This document shows positions 22,643 to 33,254 of a stretch of DNA of 64,000 nucleotides, one piece after another; positions within the stretch are counted from its first letter, which is position 1, and the number at the start of each line of letters is the position of its first letter. The stretch is from positions 1,612,001 through 1,676,000 of the forward strand of contig JASVEC010000002.1 of assembly GCA_030770535.1 (NCBI GenBank), in the 5' to 3' direction. The notes below the pieces were generated by a model. It ran no database searches, was not told the DNA's origin, and saw nothing but the letters and a program-made list of their open reading frames with translations. The stretch is from Batkoa obscura. Taxonomy: Eukaryota; Entomophthoromycota; Entomophthoromycetes; Entomophthorales; Batkoaceae. A program made the translations under genes and the position numbers.

Positions 22643-23641
22643 ATGAAGCTCGCAAGTTTTTTAGTTAGTTTAATTGCATACACTGCTATAATTGAGGCTG
22701 TGCCTTTACAACGTCGTACTTTTGGTATGCTAAATGAATTTAACTTACTTAAAGGGATTTTGGGTGGTAGTAGTAGTAGTAAAAGTAAATCTAAGGAATC
22801 TAACTCTGGTAGTAGTTCAAATACTCATAGTAATACTAATAATATGAATAGTACTCATAACAATGGTATGACTAATAATAGTAACAATAACGATAATAAT
22901 AGTAATACTAACAATAATAGTAATACTTTTAATAGCAATTCAATTAATAATAGCAACACTTCCAACAGTAATTTAATTAATAATAATGCCAATATCGACT
23001 TTATTAATAAGTTAATTAATTCGAATCTTAATAATGGTCAAGGTTTCAACGATAATTTCATTGCCAATTTTAATAATAATAATAATAATTCAGGTAGTAA
23101 TTTTAGTAATATTTTAAATAATGGAAATAACAATATTAACAATAATTCTAATGATATTATCAATTCTCAAAAGATCAATAATAGCAACTCCTTTACCAAT
23201 GGTTCTTCTTCCAGTAGTTCATCATCATCATCTTCTAACAATGAATCTGTTTGTCATCAACCTTCTTCCTCTTCATCTAGCTCTAACTGTTCTCTGAACG
23301 GTAAGAACCCATGTAACAATGGTCCAAACGATAAATGTGCACCAGGAAGTGGTTCCTCTTGTAGAAATGGTCCAAGTGATAAGTGCGCTCAAAATGTTAC
23401 TGGCTCTTCTTCCACTTGTAATAGTACTTCTTCTAGTAACAATTGTCCACCTAATAATGATAATTCTCCATCTACCTCTTCCTCTCCAATTAAGGATAGC
23501 TCTTCCACTGAAAATAGTAATTCTTCCTCTTCTTCCTCTTCTTCAAGCAGTAGTTCATCCAATAGTTCTTTGAATAACAATTTCAATATTCCAAACAATT
23601 ATCAGGTCGTTCCACCACCACCCCATGGCAATAAATATTAA
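22643..23641 (+). CDS. Secreted Asn/Ser-rich low-complexity protein, 332 aa
   Basis: The N-terminus MKLASFLVSLIAYTAIIEA is a clear signal peptide with likely cleavage before VPLQRR. The dibasic RR just after it could be a Kex2-type site. Residues about 45-190 are almost pure Asn/Ser/Thr. A Cys-containing patch around residues 215-255 repeats the unit C-(N/R)-N-G-P-(N/S)-D-K-C-A twice, and poly-Ser tracts follow. The C-terminus is short and Pro-rich (VVPPPPHGNKY), without an evident GPI signal. No enzyme domain is present. I infer an extracellular or cell-wall protein; the paired cysteines could be disulfide-bonded. Single exon. It is the first of four secreted-protein genes between 22.6 and 30.5 kb. 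Confidence 0.75.
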   Translation: MKLASFLVSLIAYTAIIEAVPLQRRTFGMLNEFNLLKGILGGSSSSKSKSKESNSGSSSNTHSNTNNMNSTHNNGMTNNSNNNDNNSNTNNNSNTFNSNSINNSNTSNSNLINNNANIDFINKLINSNLNNGQGFNDNFIANFNNNNNNSGSNFSNILNNGNNNINNNSNDIINSQKINNSNSFTNGSSSSSSSSSSSNNESVCHQPSSSSSSSNCSLNGKNPCNNGPNDKCAPGSGSSCRNGPSDKCAQNVTGSSSTCNSTSSSNNCPPNNDNSPSTSSSPIKDSSSTENSNSSSSSSSSSSSSSNSSLNNNFNIPNNYQVVPPPPHGNKY

Positions 23642-23649
23642 ATTTTTAA

Positions 23650-24995
23650 TGCTTTGCTGAACAAGAGTCTATTTTTAAATTTAAATTCAAATTTTAAATT
23701 TTATAGTTTATAGTCTATATTTAGAATTTATAAATATATTCTATAGTTTTAAATAGCTATTTTTTTGAAATATTTAGAATATGTTTTAGTTGTATTTGAC
23801 TTAGTATTGAATTGTTTTAATTTCAATATTTTAAAATAAATTCATGAACACCCTATCAAAAAACTCAGCAATTGTTAAGCTAATTTCTTAAATGATCAAC
23901 TTAATTTTGGGTTGCATAGAAATTTGCCAAAGTTGTTAATTATTGGTTAAAACTCTAAATTTACTCATAAAATACTAATTTTTATCTGAATTCTTCATCA
24001 AAAAATACTTCAGTTTTAACTATTTTTATCTAATCATAAAATCATCCTTACTATTTAATAAAAAATTCAAATTAATAGAACTAATGGAGCTAATAGACAA
24101 GTAAGCCATGTATTATTTTATTAAAAATAGAACTTGATTTATTTATAACCTATACCCCTCACTTAAAAACTAAGATCTCAGTCCCTTATACTAATCTTAT
24201 TTTTAAATTATTTTATCTTTCCAGTTTTTTAATTAGTTTATTCATTGTAATTATTAAAAATATGATATCAAAACAAGTAGTCTACAAACTACGTCAATAG
24301 AAATATGGTAAAAAAAGTAAGTCATTTTTTATTACAAAAAATTATAAAAGTTAATGCTAGCTGATAAAGTGTATAATAAAAGTTAAGTCTATTCAGTTAA
24401 ATTTGATATTCAATATTTTGAACTTAATATTAAATGCTCCCATATTGTTATCAATTCCTTTAATTTAACTTTATAGTACTGGATTTCTTATTAAACAATT
24501 TACTTATGCCCATATTTTAATTAACGATTCAATTTATCCCTTTAATTCAAAGTTGAGAACAAGGACCTGTCATACTTTCATGCTGGAATCTATCAGTGAT
24601 GAATTGAAGTCTTGTCAAATACAGTCATAGCTATTTTTTTAAATTGTGTTCTGGTTGGTCTAATTTTTAAGTGAAAGGATTCTGTTTTTAGAGTAGAGAT
24701 AAAAAATTTACTAATGTTTGAATTTGGGGACATTTATCAACAAGTAAATAATTCAAGGCCTAAAAAAAGGATCAAAAATCGAACAAAAAAAATAAAAATC
24801 AATATTTTGAATCAAACTAAGTCTTCAGATAAGCTTAATTATAATATTTCGTTTAAAGTACCCTCTAATTAAAAATAGAATATGGATTTGAATTTCAATG
24901 ACTGTTTCATTATAAAAATAGAATTTGTTAAAAATCCAAGCAAGTTCTGCTTAGTGAGATGGGTTGAAATAAACAAAAAATTAGCTTAAAATACG
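23650..24995. other. Spacer, nothing recognised
   Basis: AT-rich sequence between two secreted-protein genes. I see no gene or repeat-family copy. Confidence 0.5.
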
Positions 24996-24996
24996 A

Positions 24997-25008
24997 TATA
25001 TAAAAAGG
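24997..25008 (+). promoter_or_regulatory. TATA box of the YSTPTY-repeat gene
   Basis: TATATAAAAAGG, 56 bp upstream of the ATG at 25053. Confidence 0.6.
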
Positions 25009-25052
25009 TAACTAGAATATTAAGAAAAAATAAACAATTAATAAATTGAATA

Positions 25053-26660
25053 ATGTATTACTTCAATTCTATATTTCATTTAACTATCTTATTAAGTTAC
25101 ATAAGCTTGACATTTGCTCATAATCTAACATCAACTCAAGTAGATAAAGACAACTGTTTATGTTTACCAGTAGATAAGCAGAATTATCAATGGGTGGTCA
25201 AATTTTTACCTAAAGAAATACGTAATGATGTATTAAAAATCATTATTGGTTATCAAAATTCAAACACTTTATCAGCTACTTCTAATTACTATACTTCTTG
25301 TTCTATAGTTTGTGGAAATCAATCCACTTCTTCTGGAAATCATTGTTCATACACTACTCCAACCTATACTACTGATACTACTTATACATATTCTACTCCA
25401 ACTTATACTACTGATACTAGCTATACTTATTCTACTCCAACTTATACTACTGATACTAGCTATACTTATTCTACTCCAACTTATACTACAAGTACTACAA
25501 ATACTTATTCTACCCCAACTTATACTACAAGTACTTCTGATACTACTTATACATACTCTACTCCAACTTATAGTACTAGTATCACTGATACCTATTCCAC
25601 TCCAACCTATAGTACAAGTACCACAGATAGTTACTCTACTCCAACTTATACTACAAGTACTACAAATACTTATTCTACCCCAACTTATACTACAAGTAGT
25701 TCAACCGATTGCACTACCGATTCTACAACTTACAATACAAGTACTTCTAATACTTACTCTACTCCAACTTATAGTACTAGTATCACTGATACCTATTCCA
25801 CTCCAACCTATGATACAAGTACCACAAATACTTATTCTACCCCAACTTATACTACAAGTAGCTCAACCGATTGCACTACCGATTCTACAACTTACAATAC
25901 AAGTACTTCTAATACTTACTCTACTCCAACTTATAGTACTAGTACCACTGATACCTACTCTACTCCAACCTATAGTACTAGTACCACCAATACTTATTCT
26001 ACTCCCACTTATAGTACTAGTACCACTGATACTTACTCTACTCCAACTTATACCACCGATACTACCGATACTTATTCAACTCCAACCTATAGCACTGGCA
26101 CAACTGATACTTATTCTACTCCAACTTATACTACAAGCACTTCTGATACTTATTCTACCCCAACTTATACTACAAGTAGCTCAACCGATTGCACTACCGA
26201 TTCTACAACCTACAATACAAGTACTTCTGATACTTACTCTACTCCAACTTATACTACAAGTACCACTGATACCTACTCTACTCCAACTTATAGTACCAGT
26301 ACCACTGATACCTATTCCACTCCAACCTATGATACAAGTACCACAAATACTTATTCTACTCCAACTTATACTACAAGTACCACCGATACTTATTCTACTC
26401 CCACTTATAGTACTAGTACCACTGATACTTACTCTACTCCAACTTATACCACAAGTACCACCAATACCTATACTACCCAAACTTATACTTATTCCACTCC
26501 AGAGTATAGTACAAGTACTACCAATGCCTATTCTACTCCAAGTTATGGCACGGATAGCACCACCAGCTGCAGTACATCTATTCCAGTTTATACTAGTATC
26601 CAAGGGAGTTATAGTAGTTCAGTTGCTGAAATCACCTATCCTGTTTCGCTTGTATATTAA
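25053..26660 (+). CDS. Secreted Thr/Ser/Tyr-rich tandem-repeat protein, 535 aa
   Basis: Signal peptide MYYFNSIFHLTILLSYISLTFA, with likely cleavage before HNLTSTQ. Residues about 25-100 form a non-repetitive head with several Cys (DNCLCLP, then SCSIVCG). The body, about residues 101-505, is tandem 10-residue units of the form TYSTPTYTTS with D/N variation. Three copies of a longer block (SSSTDCTTDSTTYNTS plus flanks) mark higher-order duplication and place regular cysteines in the body. The tail is non-repetitive (SIPVYTSIQGSY) and lacks a GPI signal. The Thr/Ser-rich repeats suggest heavy O-mannosylation and a wall, sheath or adhesive role, which is inference. The repeat number is probably variable between strains. 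The frame is uninterrupted despite the repeats, arguing for selection. Confidence 0.8.
   Translation: MYYFNSIFHLTILLSYISLTFAHNLTSTQVDKDNCLCLPVDKQNYQWVVKFLPKEIRNDVLKIIIGYQNSNTLSATSNYYTSCSIVCGNQSTSSGNHCSYTTPTYTTDTTYTYSTPTYTTDTSYTYSTPTYTTDTSYTYSTPTYTTSTTNTYSTPTYTTSTSDTTYTYSTPTYSTSITDTYSTPTYSTSTTDSYSTPTYTTSTTNTYSTPTYTTSSSTDCTTDSTTYNTSTSNTYSTPTYSTSITDTYSTPTYDTSTTNTYSTPTYTTSSSTDCTTDSTTYNTSTSNTYSTPTYSTSTTDTYSTPTYSTSTTNTYSTPTYSTSTTDTYSTPTYTTDTTDTYSTPTYSTGTTDTYSTPTYTTSTSDTYSTPTYTTSSSTDCTTDSTTYNTSTSDTYSTPTYTTSTTDTYSTPTYSTSTTDTYSTPTYDTSTTNTYSTPTYTTSTTDTYSTPTYSTSTTDTYSTPTYTTSTTNTYTTQTYTYSTPEYSTSTTNAYSTPSYGTDSTTSCSTSIPVYTSIQGSYSSSVAEITYPVSLVY
25350..26560 (+). repeat. 30-bp coding minisatellite with higher-order blocks
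   Basis: Roughly 40 tandem units of about 30 bp (core TATTCTACTCCAACTTATA) encode the 10-residue repeat. Blocks starting near 25695, 25860 and 26175 share a longer segment including GATTGCACTACCGATTC, showing segmental duplication on top of unit slippage. Confidence 0.9.
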
Positions 26661-26952
26661 GACAGGCAGTTGTAAAATTAGTTTATACTCAATAAAAAAT
26701 ATACATTGTAAATTAATATAGTGTTTTTGATAGCTTAATGGAATCAATATAGCTCTAAAGCTCTATTTTTTTCAATATAATAGTGTTTTTAATCCTCTGT
26801 AAAGGGTTAACCTTGATGGTCATAATCGTATTTAGAATATTCAATAAAGAATCTTTTATGTTTAATATCAACAATTCAAACTACTATCAAGAAAACAGCT
26901 TGAAAATTTTAATGTTTTATTGAAATTGTTATTAACAGCTACATCTTTAATT

Positions 26953-27120
26953 TACAGTTATTGCAGCTGTATTACGATTTCATTTGCAATAGTTTTTAGA
27001 GCAGCTATTTGGTTATATAGTTTTCTCATGCATAATTTTACGATTTTAGCATGATTCTGAAAAAAATTATTCTTAGATAAAAAGTTATTCAGGTCATAAT
27101 AGAGTTGCAGCAGTTCTGTA
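26953..27120 (+). mobile_element. MITE-like family 2 copy
   Basis: 168 bp. Left end TACAGTTATTGCAGCTGTA; right end AGAGTTGCAGCAGTTCTGTA, whose reverse complement begins TACAGAACTGCTGCAACTC. Size and inverted ends match the other copies. Confidence 0.55.
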
Positions 27121-27242
27121 AAAAATTTTAAAAAGCTAACGTTAAAGAAAAGAGCTAAAATTGAAATCTGCTGCTTAACTTAAAATGGTAACACAACAAC
27201 ATATCAACAAAAAAGAAAGGGAGTAATTTATAAAAAAACAGA

Positions 27243-27250
27243 TATATAAA
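27243..27250 (+). promoter_or_regulatory. TATA box of the short secreted His/Asp-rich protein gene
   Basis: TATATAAA, 93 bp upstream of the ATG at 27336. Confidence 0.5.
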
Positions 27251-27335
27251 GCTGAATTTGAAATAGAACAAAAATTACAATAACATTACCAAAAATTAAA
27301 TAATTCAAGTTTCATATAACATTACACTTTTTAGA

Positions 27336-27805
27336 ATGAAATTCCATACTATCGTTTTCTTCTTTTTTGGTATATTTTATTCTATTTTTATAACCTTCCA
27401 ATTCTAATTATTTTGAAATTAGCTCTTCTCAGCTTAATCTATGCTCATGATGGAGCCCATGATGACGATATGGATATGGAATCCAACAACAGCAGTGGTA
27501 CTTCAAGTAAACCAACTAAAATGAATAAAGATAGTAGTCCTACTCCTACGGATTCTAATAGTAGTAGTACCACTACTGAAGAACCATGGACACCTATTGA
27601 TCCAGCTTTACAAGCCTCAATTAATAAGCCAAAATCTATATCAGCGGCTGCTTATACACCATCGAAAATTAATTTTAGTTCGAGTTCAGAAGCGGTTAAA
27701 GCATCATCCAAAGTTAGTGGTAACGCTAAATCGGATAGTACTAATCTAAAGATTCAATATGTAGCTATGGTAGTACCAGCTATGTTTGTAATGAGCATGA
27801 ATTAA
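27336..27805 (+). CDS. Short secreted protein, possibly GPI-anchored, two exons, 138 aa
   Basis: Exon 1 27336-27369 and exon 2 27423-27805 join in frame through a 53-bp GTATAT...TTAG intron inside the signal-peptide codons. Without that intron no ATG start exists for the frame. The joined N-terminus, MKFHTIVFFFFALLSLIYA, is a strong signal peptide followed by an acidic, His-containing stretch (HDGAHDDDMDME). The middle is Ser/Thr/Pro-rich. The C-terminus has a small-residue patch (SGNAKSDS) then a hydrophobic end (YVAMVVPAMFVMSMN), as expected of a GPI-attachment signal. No domain recognised. Likely an extracellular or wall protein; the HDxxHDDDMD head might bind metal ions (speculative). Confidence 0.65.
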
Positions 27806-27947
27806 ATTTTAAGTTAAAAATAAATAGTATTTATATATAAATTACTGAATAATAGTTGATATTAAAAAAATTAAAAACTTTATTAATAATATTATTAAGT
27901 AGTATTAAGTAGGAAGATAGAAAGCATTCGATCGGTTTCGAAACAAA

Positions 27948-28157
27948 TTATGTTTGATAATATGATGAATTAAAATAAGAACTAGTCATTAATCTTTTTG
28001 AAAATATCGATTCAATAATTAACATAGAAGGGGTATCGATCACTTTCGAGTTATTATTAAATTTTAAATTTAAACCTCCATCTACTTTTTCATCCTTTTC
28101 TATAGGGGTATTAAGCTGCTTGGCTAATAAAATACTACCTAAAAAACTACTCGACAT
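27948..28157 (-). CDS. Possible small hypothetical protein, 69 aa
   Basis: A short ATG-started frame with less biased composition than the surrounding spacer (MSSSFLGSILLAKQLNTP at the start). A TATAAAAGG lies about 100 bp upstream on the same strand (28259-28267). No signal peptide or domain is recognised. It could be a real small gene or chance; I lean slightly against. Confidence 0.35.
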   Translation of the reverse strand: MSSSFLGSILLAKQLNTPIEKDEKVDGGLNLKFNNNSKVIDTPSMLIIESIFSKRLMTSSYFNSSYYQT

Positions 28158-28269
28158 TATTTAACTATCAAAGCTATTATTTGTATAAAATTTCAAGTAA
28201 GAGTCCAAATGCTCAACTAAATTGGTTTTTTGTTTATAGTTTGGATTGTCTTTGGAGCCCTTTTATACC

Positions 28270-28867
28270 TCCTATATTGCTTTGATAAGCGTTTTTTATC
28301 ACTTTATTTTATGAGGCTATTTTCTTGATTACAATTTGTATTCACTTTTATTAAATCTAAATAAACCGCTCATTTAGTTACCATACCAATGTTTTAAAGA
28401 TAAAATTAATTCTAATTAATTAAAATGGATAACTATTATTAATGTGGCCTTTGAATTTTATAAAAAAATACTATTATTAATTAGTCAATACAAATACAAA
28501 TTTAAAATACCTCTAATTTTTTATTAATAATATTGTTAATAAATTACCTAACTGGTAATATTTAGATTATTATATTAATCAATGGTTTTCAAATTTATAA
28601 ATAGATGGTAGTAATCCTATTAATAGTTTTTACTAAAACAAAAGATAACTTAGTTTTTTAGATTACAATTAAAAATCTAATCAAATGGGTATATTTATTA
28701 CTGAAGATTAAAAAAGTAAAAGCTCATTACATTAATTTGCTAGAAATAACAAATAGTAATATTTTATTAGTATTTTTGAGGTTAGCATTTGATGGACATT
28801 TCTCTAAAATATCCACTCAAAAAATATAATACTAAAATTTTGAAAAAATGTAATTTATCTAGAACAA
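28270..28867. other. Spacer, nothing recognised
   Basis: AT-rich DNA between the small possible gene and the tRNA-Asp inverted repeat. Confidence 0.5.
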
Positions 28868-28977
28868 AAATATTTAAATATTATTTAATACAGGGGAGAA
28901 TATATCTCGGGTAGTATAGTGGTGAGTATCCCCGCCTGTCACGCGGGAGACCGGGGTTCAATTCCCCGCTCGAGAGT
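28868..28977 (+). repeat. Left arm of the tRNA-Asp inverted duplication
   Basis: About 110 bp: a 37-bp 5' leader (AAATATTTAAATATT...GAGAATATA) plus the whole tRNA-Asp gene, identical by eye to the reverse complement of 29619-29728. Similarity stops abruptly outside both limits. Confidence 0.9.
28905..28976 (+). tRNA. tRNA-Asp(GTC), copy 1
   Basis: 72-nt cloverleaf without intron. Acceptor TCTCGGG pairs with CTCGAGA, discriminator G. Anticodon stem CCCGC/GCGGG with loop CTGTCAC gives anticodon GTC. T arm CGGGG-TTCAATT-CCCCG. A TTTTT run follows as Pol III terminator. Confidence 0.96.
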
Positions 28978-29143
28978 ATTTTTGATAAATACTACCAGTT
29001 GAGCTTTCATTTGAATATTTCAGTTTTTTATTATTTATAATAACTTAGGTAACATTATAAACTTTTATAGCATTAAACTAAAATTTATATTTTTGAAAAA
29101 ATAGTTACAATGTTTTAACTTTAAAGGTTATTAACATGATTAA

Positions 29144-29248
29144 ATATTTGGGAGTATTTTTTATGGTTTCATCACTTTTTCCATCTTTTGAGTGCTGTCT
29201 GAGTGGAAAGGCTATCAGTAAAATTCTTAAACAAATATATCCACATAT
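29144..29248 (+). mobile_element. Foldback MITE family 1, copy 6
   Basis: Starts ATATTTGGGAGT, has core TTTTGAGTGCTGTCTGAGTGG and ends ATATCCACATAT. First of three adjacent copies between the inverted tRNA-Asp genes. Confidence 0.75.
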
Positions 29249-29279
29249 GTTTTTTACTATTTTTGAAATTTATGTTAAT

Positions 29280-29385
29280 ATATGGGAATATGTTTTTGTA
29301 TTTGAGAATTTCACTAACAATCTTTCTACGCAAATAGCGCTTAAAAGATGGAAAAAGTAATAAAGCCAAAAAAACATCCCCATAT
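29280..29385 (-). mobile_element. Foldback MITE family 1, copy 7
   Basis: Starts ATATGGGAATAT, has core CGCAAATAGCGCTTAAAAG and ends ACATCCCCATAT. Opposite orientation to its two neighbours. Confidence 0.8.
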
Positions 29386-29397
29386 TTAAAAAATAAA

Positions 29398-29498
29398 ATA
29401 TGGAAGTGTTTCTGGGTTTCTGTTTTTTCCATTTTTAAACATTGTTTGAGCAGAAAGATTGATAATAAAACTCTTAGATAAAAAACACATTTCCATAT
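29398..29498 (+). mobile_element. Foldback MITE family 1, copy 8
   Basis: Starts ATATGGAAGTGTTT, has core AAACATTGTTTGAGCAGAAAG and ends ACATTTCCATAT. Third copy of the array. Confidence 0.75.
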
Positions 29499-29618
29499 GT
29501 TTAGTATACAACCTTAAAGTAAGTTTATACACTAATAGATCCTACACCTACATAAGTGATCAAAGAAATAAAGCAATTAAATGAATGTATAAAATTTCTA
29601 GGGATGATAAAAAAACTC

Positions 29619-29728
29619 ACTCTCGAGCGGGGAATTGAACCCCGGTCTCCCGCGTGACAGGCGGGGATACTCACCACTATACTACCCGAGATATATTCTC
29701 CCCTGTATTAAATAATATTTAAATATTT
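29619..29728 (-). repeat. Right arm of the tRNA-Asp inverted duplication
   Basis: Reverse-complement match of 28868-28977, including leader and tRNA. The arms enclose about 640 bp that contain three foldback elements. Confidence 0.9.
29620..29691 (-). tRNA. tRNA-Asp(GTC), copy 2
   Basis: Identical over all 72 nt to the copies at 28905 and 34621, on the opposite strand. A T run follows on the minus strand after AGTGAG. Confidence 0.96.
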
Positions 29729-29729
29729 C

Positions 29730-30165
29730 TATAAATTTGCTCAAATAATGTCCAAATTGATAATGCAGTAAGTTTTCATACTAGTTAAATTCTTGAATGT
29801 AATTTTTTATTTATCTAAGTATTGATAAAAAAACCAATAATATAAATTTTATTTTTCATGTGTTATCTTTTATTGTAAAAATACGTATTTAGTATTGAAA
29901 AAATTCCACATTTATTGTATCTATATGTGTATCATTACAATTGTAAGGTTGCTTAGTAAAATCAGCTATTTTTACTACTACACTTAATTGCTTTATAAAC
30001 AATCAAAAGTTTAAACTATTTTTTTAATTATAGTTATAAACTCGATTAGATTTATTTTCTAATTTCTCTTAGTATAAGCCAATTCCATGAACCATAATAC
30101 TATAGGACTAACTTGAGTCCTTAGCTAAAGCCCAATAAAAATAGATGATCTGATCCAAATGAAAA
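29730..30165. other. Spacer, nothing recognised
   Basis: AT-rich sequence downstream of a short secreted-protein gene. Confidence 0.5.
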
Positions 30166-30168
30166 TAA

Positions 30169-30510
30169 CTAACGGGACCATCTATTACGTATTCCAAACA
30201 AGTCAAGTATATCCCTAACTACTGGAAGTGAAGAGACGAGTCCTCCACTGCCACTTTTTTTGGCATACACTACTGGACCCCTCTCTTGCTCTTGGGCAAA
30301 ATTGGGGTTTGGGAAGTTGCTATCAGAATCAGACCCAGAACCAGACCCAGAACCAGAGCCTTGGAAATCTCCTTGTTGGCTTCCGCTGTACTCTGCTTGT
30401 AAAAAATCCGGTAACCAACTAAGTTGAAAGACAGGAGTTGGGCTATCTGGATATCGACGAAATATACAGTGACAGAAGGCTATTAAATATATTAAAATTA
30501 TTAGCTTCAT
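30169..30510 (-). CDS. Short secreted Ser-Gly-repeat protein, 113 aa
   Basis: Signal peptide MKLIILIYLIAFCHC followed by IFRRYPDSPTPVFQLSWLP. An (SG)n then (SD)n tract sits at about residues 51-64, and a structured-looking C-terminus reads VSSLPVVRDILDLFGIRN then RWSR. After the signal peptide there are no cysteines. The base composition is less AT-rich than its surroundings. RR after the signal, KK (YAKKSGSGG) and the R-rich end could be processing sites, so a precursor of secreted peptides is one possibility; a small wall or effector-like protein is another. No family recognised. The start is the first ATG of the frame and gives a complete signal peptide. Confidence 0.65.
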   Translation of the reverse strand: MKLIILIYLIAFCHCIFRRYPDSPTPVFQLSWLPDFLQAEYSGSQQGDFQGSGSGSGSGSDSDSNFPNPNFAQEQERGPVVYAKKSGSGGLVSSLPVVRDILDLFGIRNRWSR

Positions 30511-30589
30511 TGGTATTTAAATTATTTAAATTATTTAATAAATAATCTTAGAATGTGTATTGAAGCTTTGTATATATATTCACTTTGAG

Positions 30590-32000
30590 ATATTCTCGAA
30601 CTATATTAGTGGATCTTAATAAATCTTAAGTATAGTTTAAACTTTTATTTATTTATTTGGCTAGTTTGTCATTTGTCATTTTGGATCACTTTAAGATAGT
30701 ATAGATTGTTTGACAAACAAACTATATATCAAAGTCCAAAGATCTTTATATTATTATTGTTTTTCCTATGATTAAAAGTAAATATAGCATTTTTTAATAT
30801 TCAATTTAGGAGAAAATGTATACTTTGGATTTAGGTTTCATGTTTACCTTATTTGGTATTGAAGATAAAACCTCTGTAATTTTACCAAACATTTACCTAT
30901 TAGTAATATTTATTTATAAATATCAATGGTTCAATATTGCTGATTACACAATTCACTAAGTTTTAAATATAATAAATGAAGCATTTAATCTAAATGTGAG
31001 TATATGTTGGCTTAGTTATTGAGCTTTTTAGTGTTTTGAGTTAATAAGATATTGTTAAAAAAATTTATTCTGAAGATTTAATAATTGCCTATTAAAATTC
31101 AAATATAAATTACAAGGATCTAAAATGGCAAACTCATTTTTATATTAATAGATAGTAGATGCTATTTTAAGTACATGTGGGGGAATATCAATTAGTTGGA
31201 TACTACTTTCAAACACTAAATTTTTAGTTCGTATCTCAAGTATTCAAAATAACATAAACAACCACGATATCTAACTAAATGATATTTATTATTTCAAGGA
31301 GCTTAATTATCATTACAAAGTAATCTATTGATTTTTATTTAACTTTCAATTACATTTGCTAAAGTTCAATTGAGAAGCAATAAGCGACAATTTTTACAAC
31401 AATCAATTTATATCATTATCATGATTTGTAGTTTAGTTATTAAAGTTTCGCTTTAAAATAAGCAGTTAGCCACTTCATAACTGATCTTTAACAGTCGTGA
31501 AGACAATTTTTTTGTTAGAGTAGCTCTAACAACTCGGATTGCTATAAAATTAATTCTTAAAAATACCAAAAGCAAATAACTTATATCAAAAAAGAGTCGT
31601 AATTACCAAATGCTTTTATTGATATTCTCACCATAAATCACCTATCCCGAAGTCATTTTAACAAGACTTTAAAACCCACCTTGATTACATTTCCTTCCAC
31701 TCCAAGTCATTAATTTGATTCAAGAATTGCCCTTTAAAAATTAAAAGTTATGATTAATAATAATTAAATGGGGTATAAAAAAGTAGACATTAAAAAGCGT
31801 AGTATGTTAGATATAGAAATAATATAGAATATGAAAAGTATCTAAAAGATTTTGGTTGTAAACAATAAAAAGCTACTTACAGTTGAAATAGAGGATTAAA
31901 AAGAGAATTAAAGATATTTTAATTAAGATATATTAATCTAGAAAAAAAAATTAAGTATGATTAAAGAACGAACAACATCCTTAATCCTCTAAATAGAGTA
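30590..32000. other. Spacer, nothing recognised
   Basis: AT-rich spacer between the secreted-protein gene and the Ras gene. No tRNA and no clear repeat copy. Confidence 0.5.
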
Positions 32001-32002
32001 AA

Positions 32003-32816
<814 letters not shown>

Positions 32817-32829
32817 GACTTAATAATAA

Positions 32830-33250
32830 TACAAATAGAATGGATAATTAAAGTAAGGAGGATTAGGGAATTTAATTAATAGAAACTAGGGAAAAAGGAA
32901 TTGGTAGATTAATAAATGGAATTTTAAGCAAATAAAAAATAGCAAATTTGGAATTTTATGCAGAGTTATTATAAAGTGATTGGAATAATAATGAATTTCG
33001 AACACTTTTTTGGCGACTTATTCTTAGTTTTTAATACAAAAGTTAGATATTAAAAATTTAAAACTTTGAAAATGTTACCACTTTAAAGACAAAATTTATT
33101 TTTATTTCTCTTATTATTTAAAACTTCAATGCTTCTTCACCCTTTTACATTTAAAATAAAACAATATAAATTAGCTATTACAACTATGTAGAACAAAACA
33201 AAAATAAAAGTTAACCAGATCAAACTTAACAAACGTCCACTAATTGGTTA
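32830..33250. other. Spacer upstream of the Ras gene
   Basis: AT-rich promoter-side DNA of the Ras gene. No obvious TATA box was located. Confidence 0.45.
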
Positions 33251-33254
33251 AAAA

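Noticed and set aside
25312-26721. 469-codon Leu/Ile/Pro-rich frame overlapping the YSTPTY gene
   Set aside because: It is the +1-frame shadow of the 30-bp minisatellite, and its regularity comes from the repeat alone.
29136-29432. Two overlapping frames on opposite strands of similar wording
   Set aside because: Both are translations of the near-palindromic foldback elements 6 to 8, which is why the two strands resemble each other.
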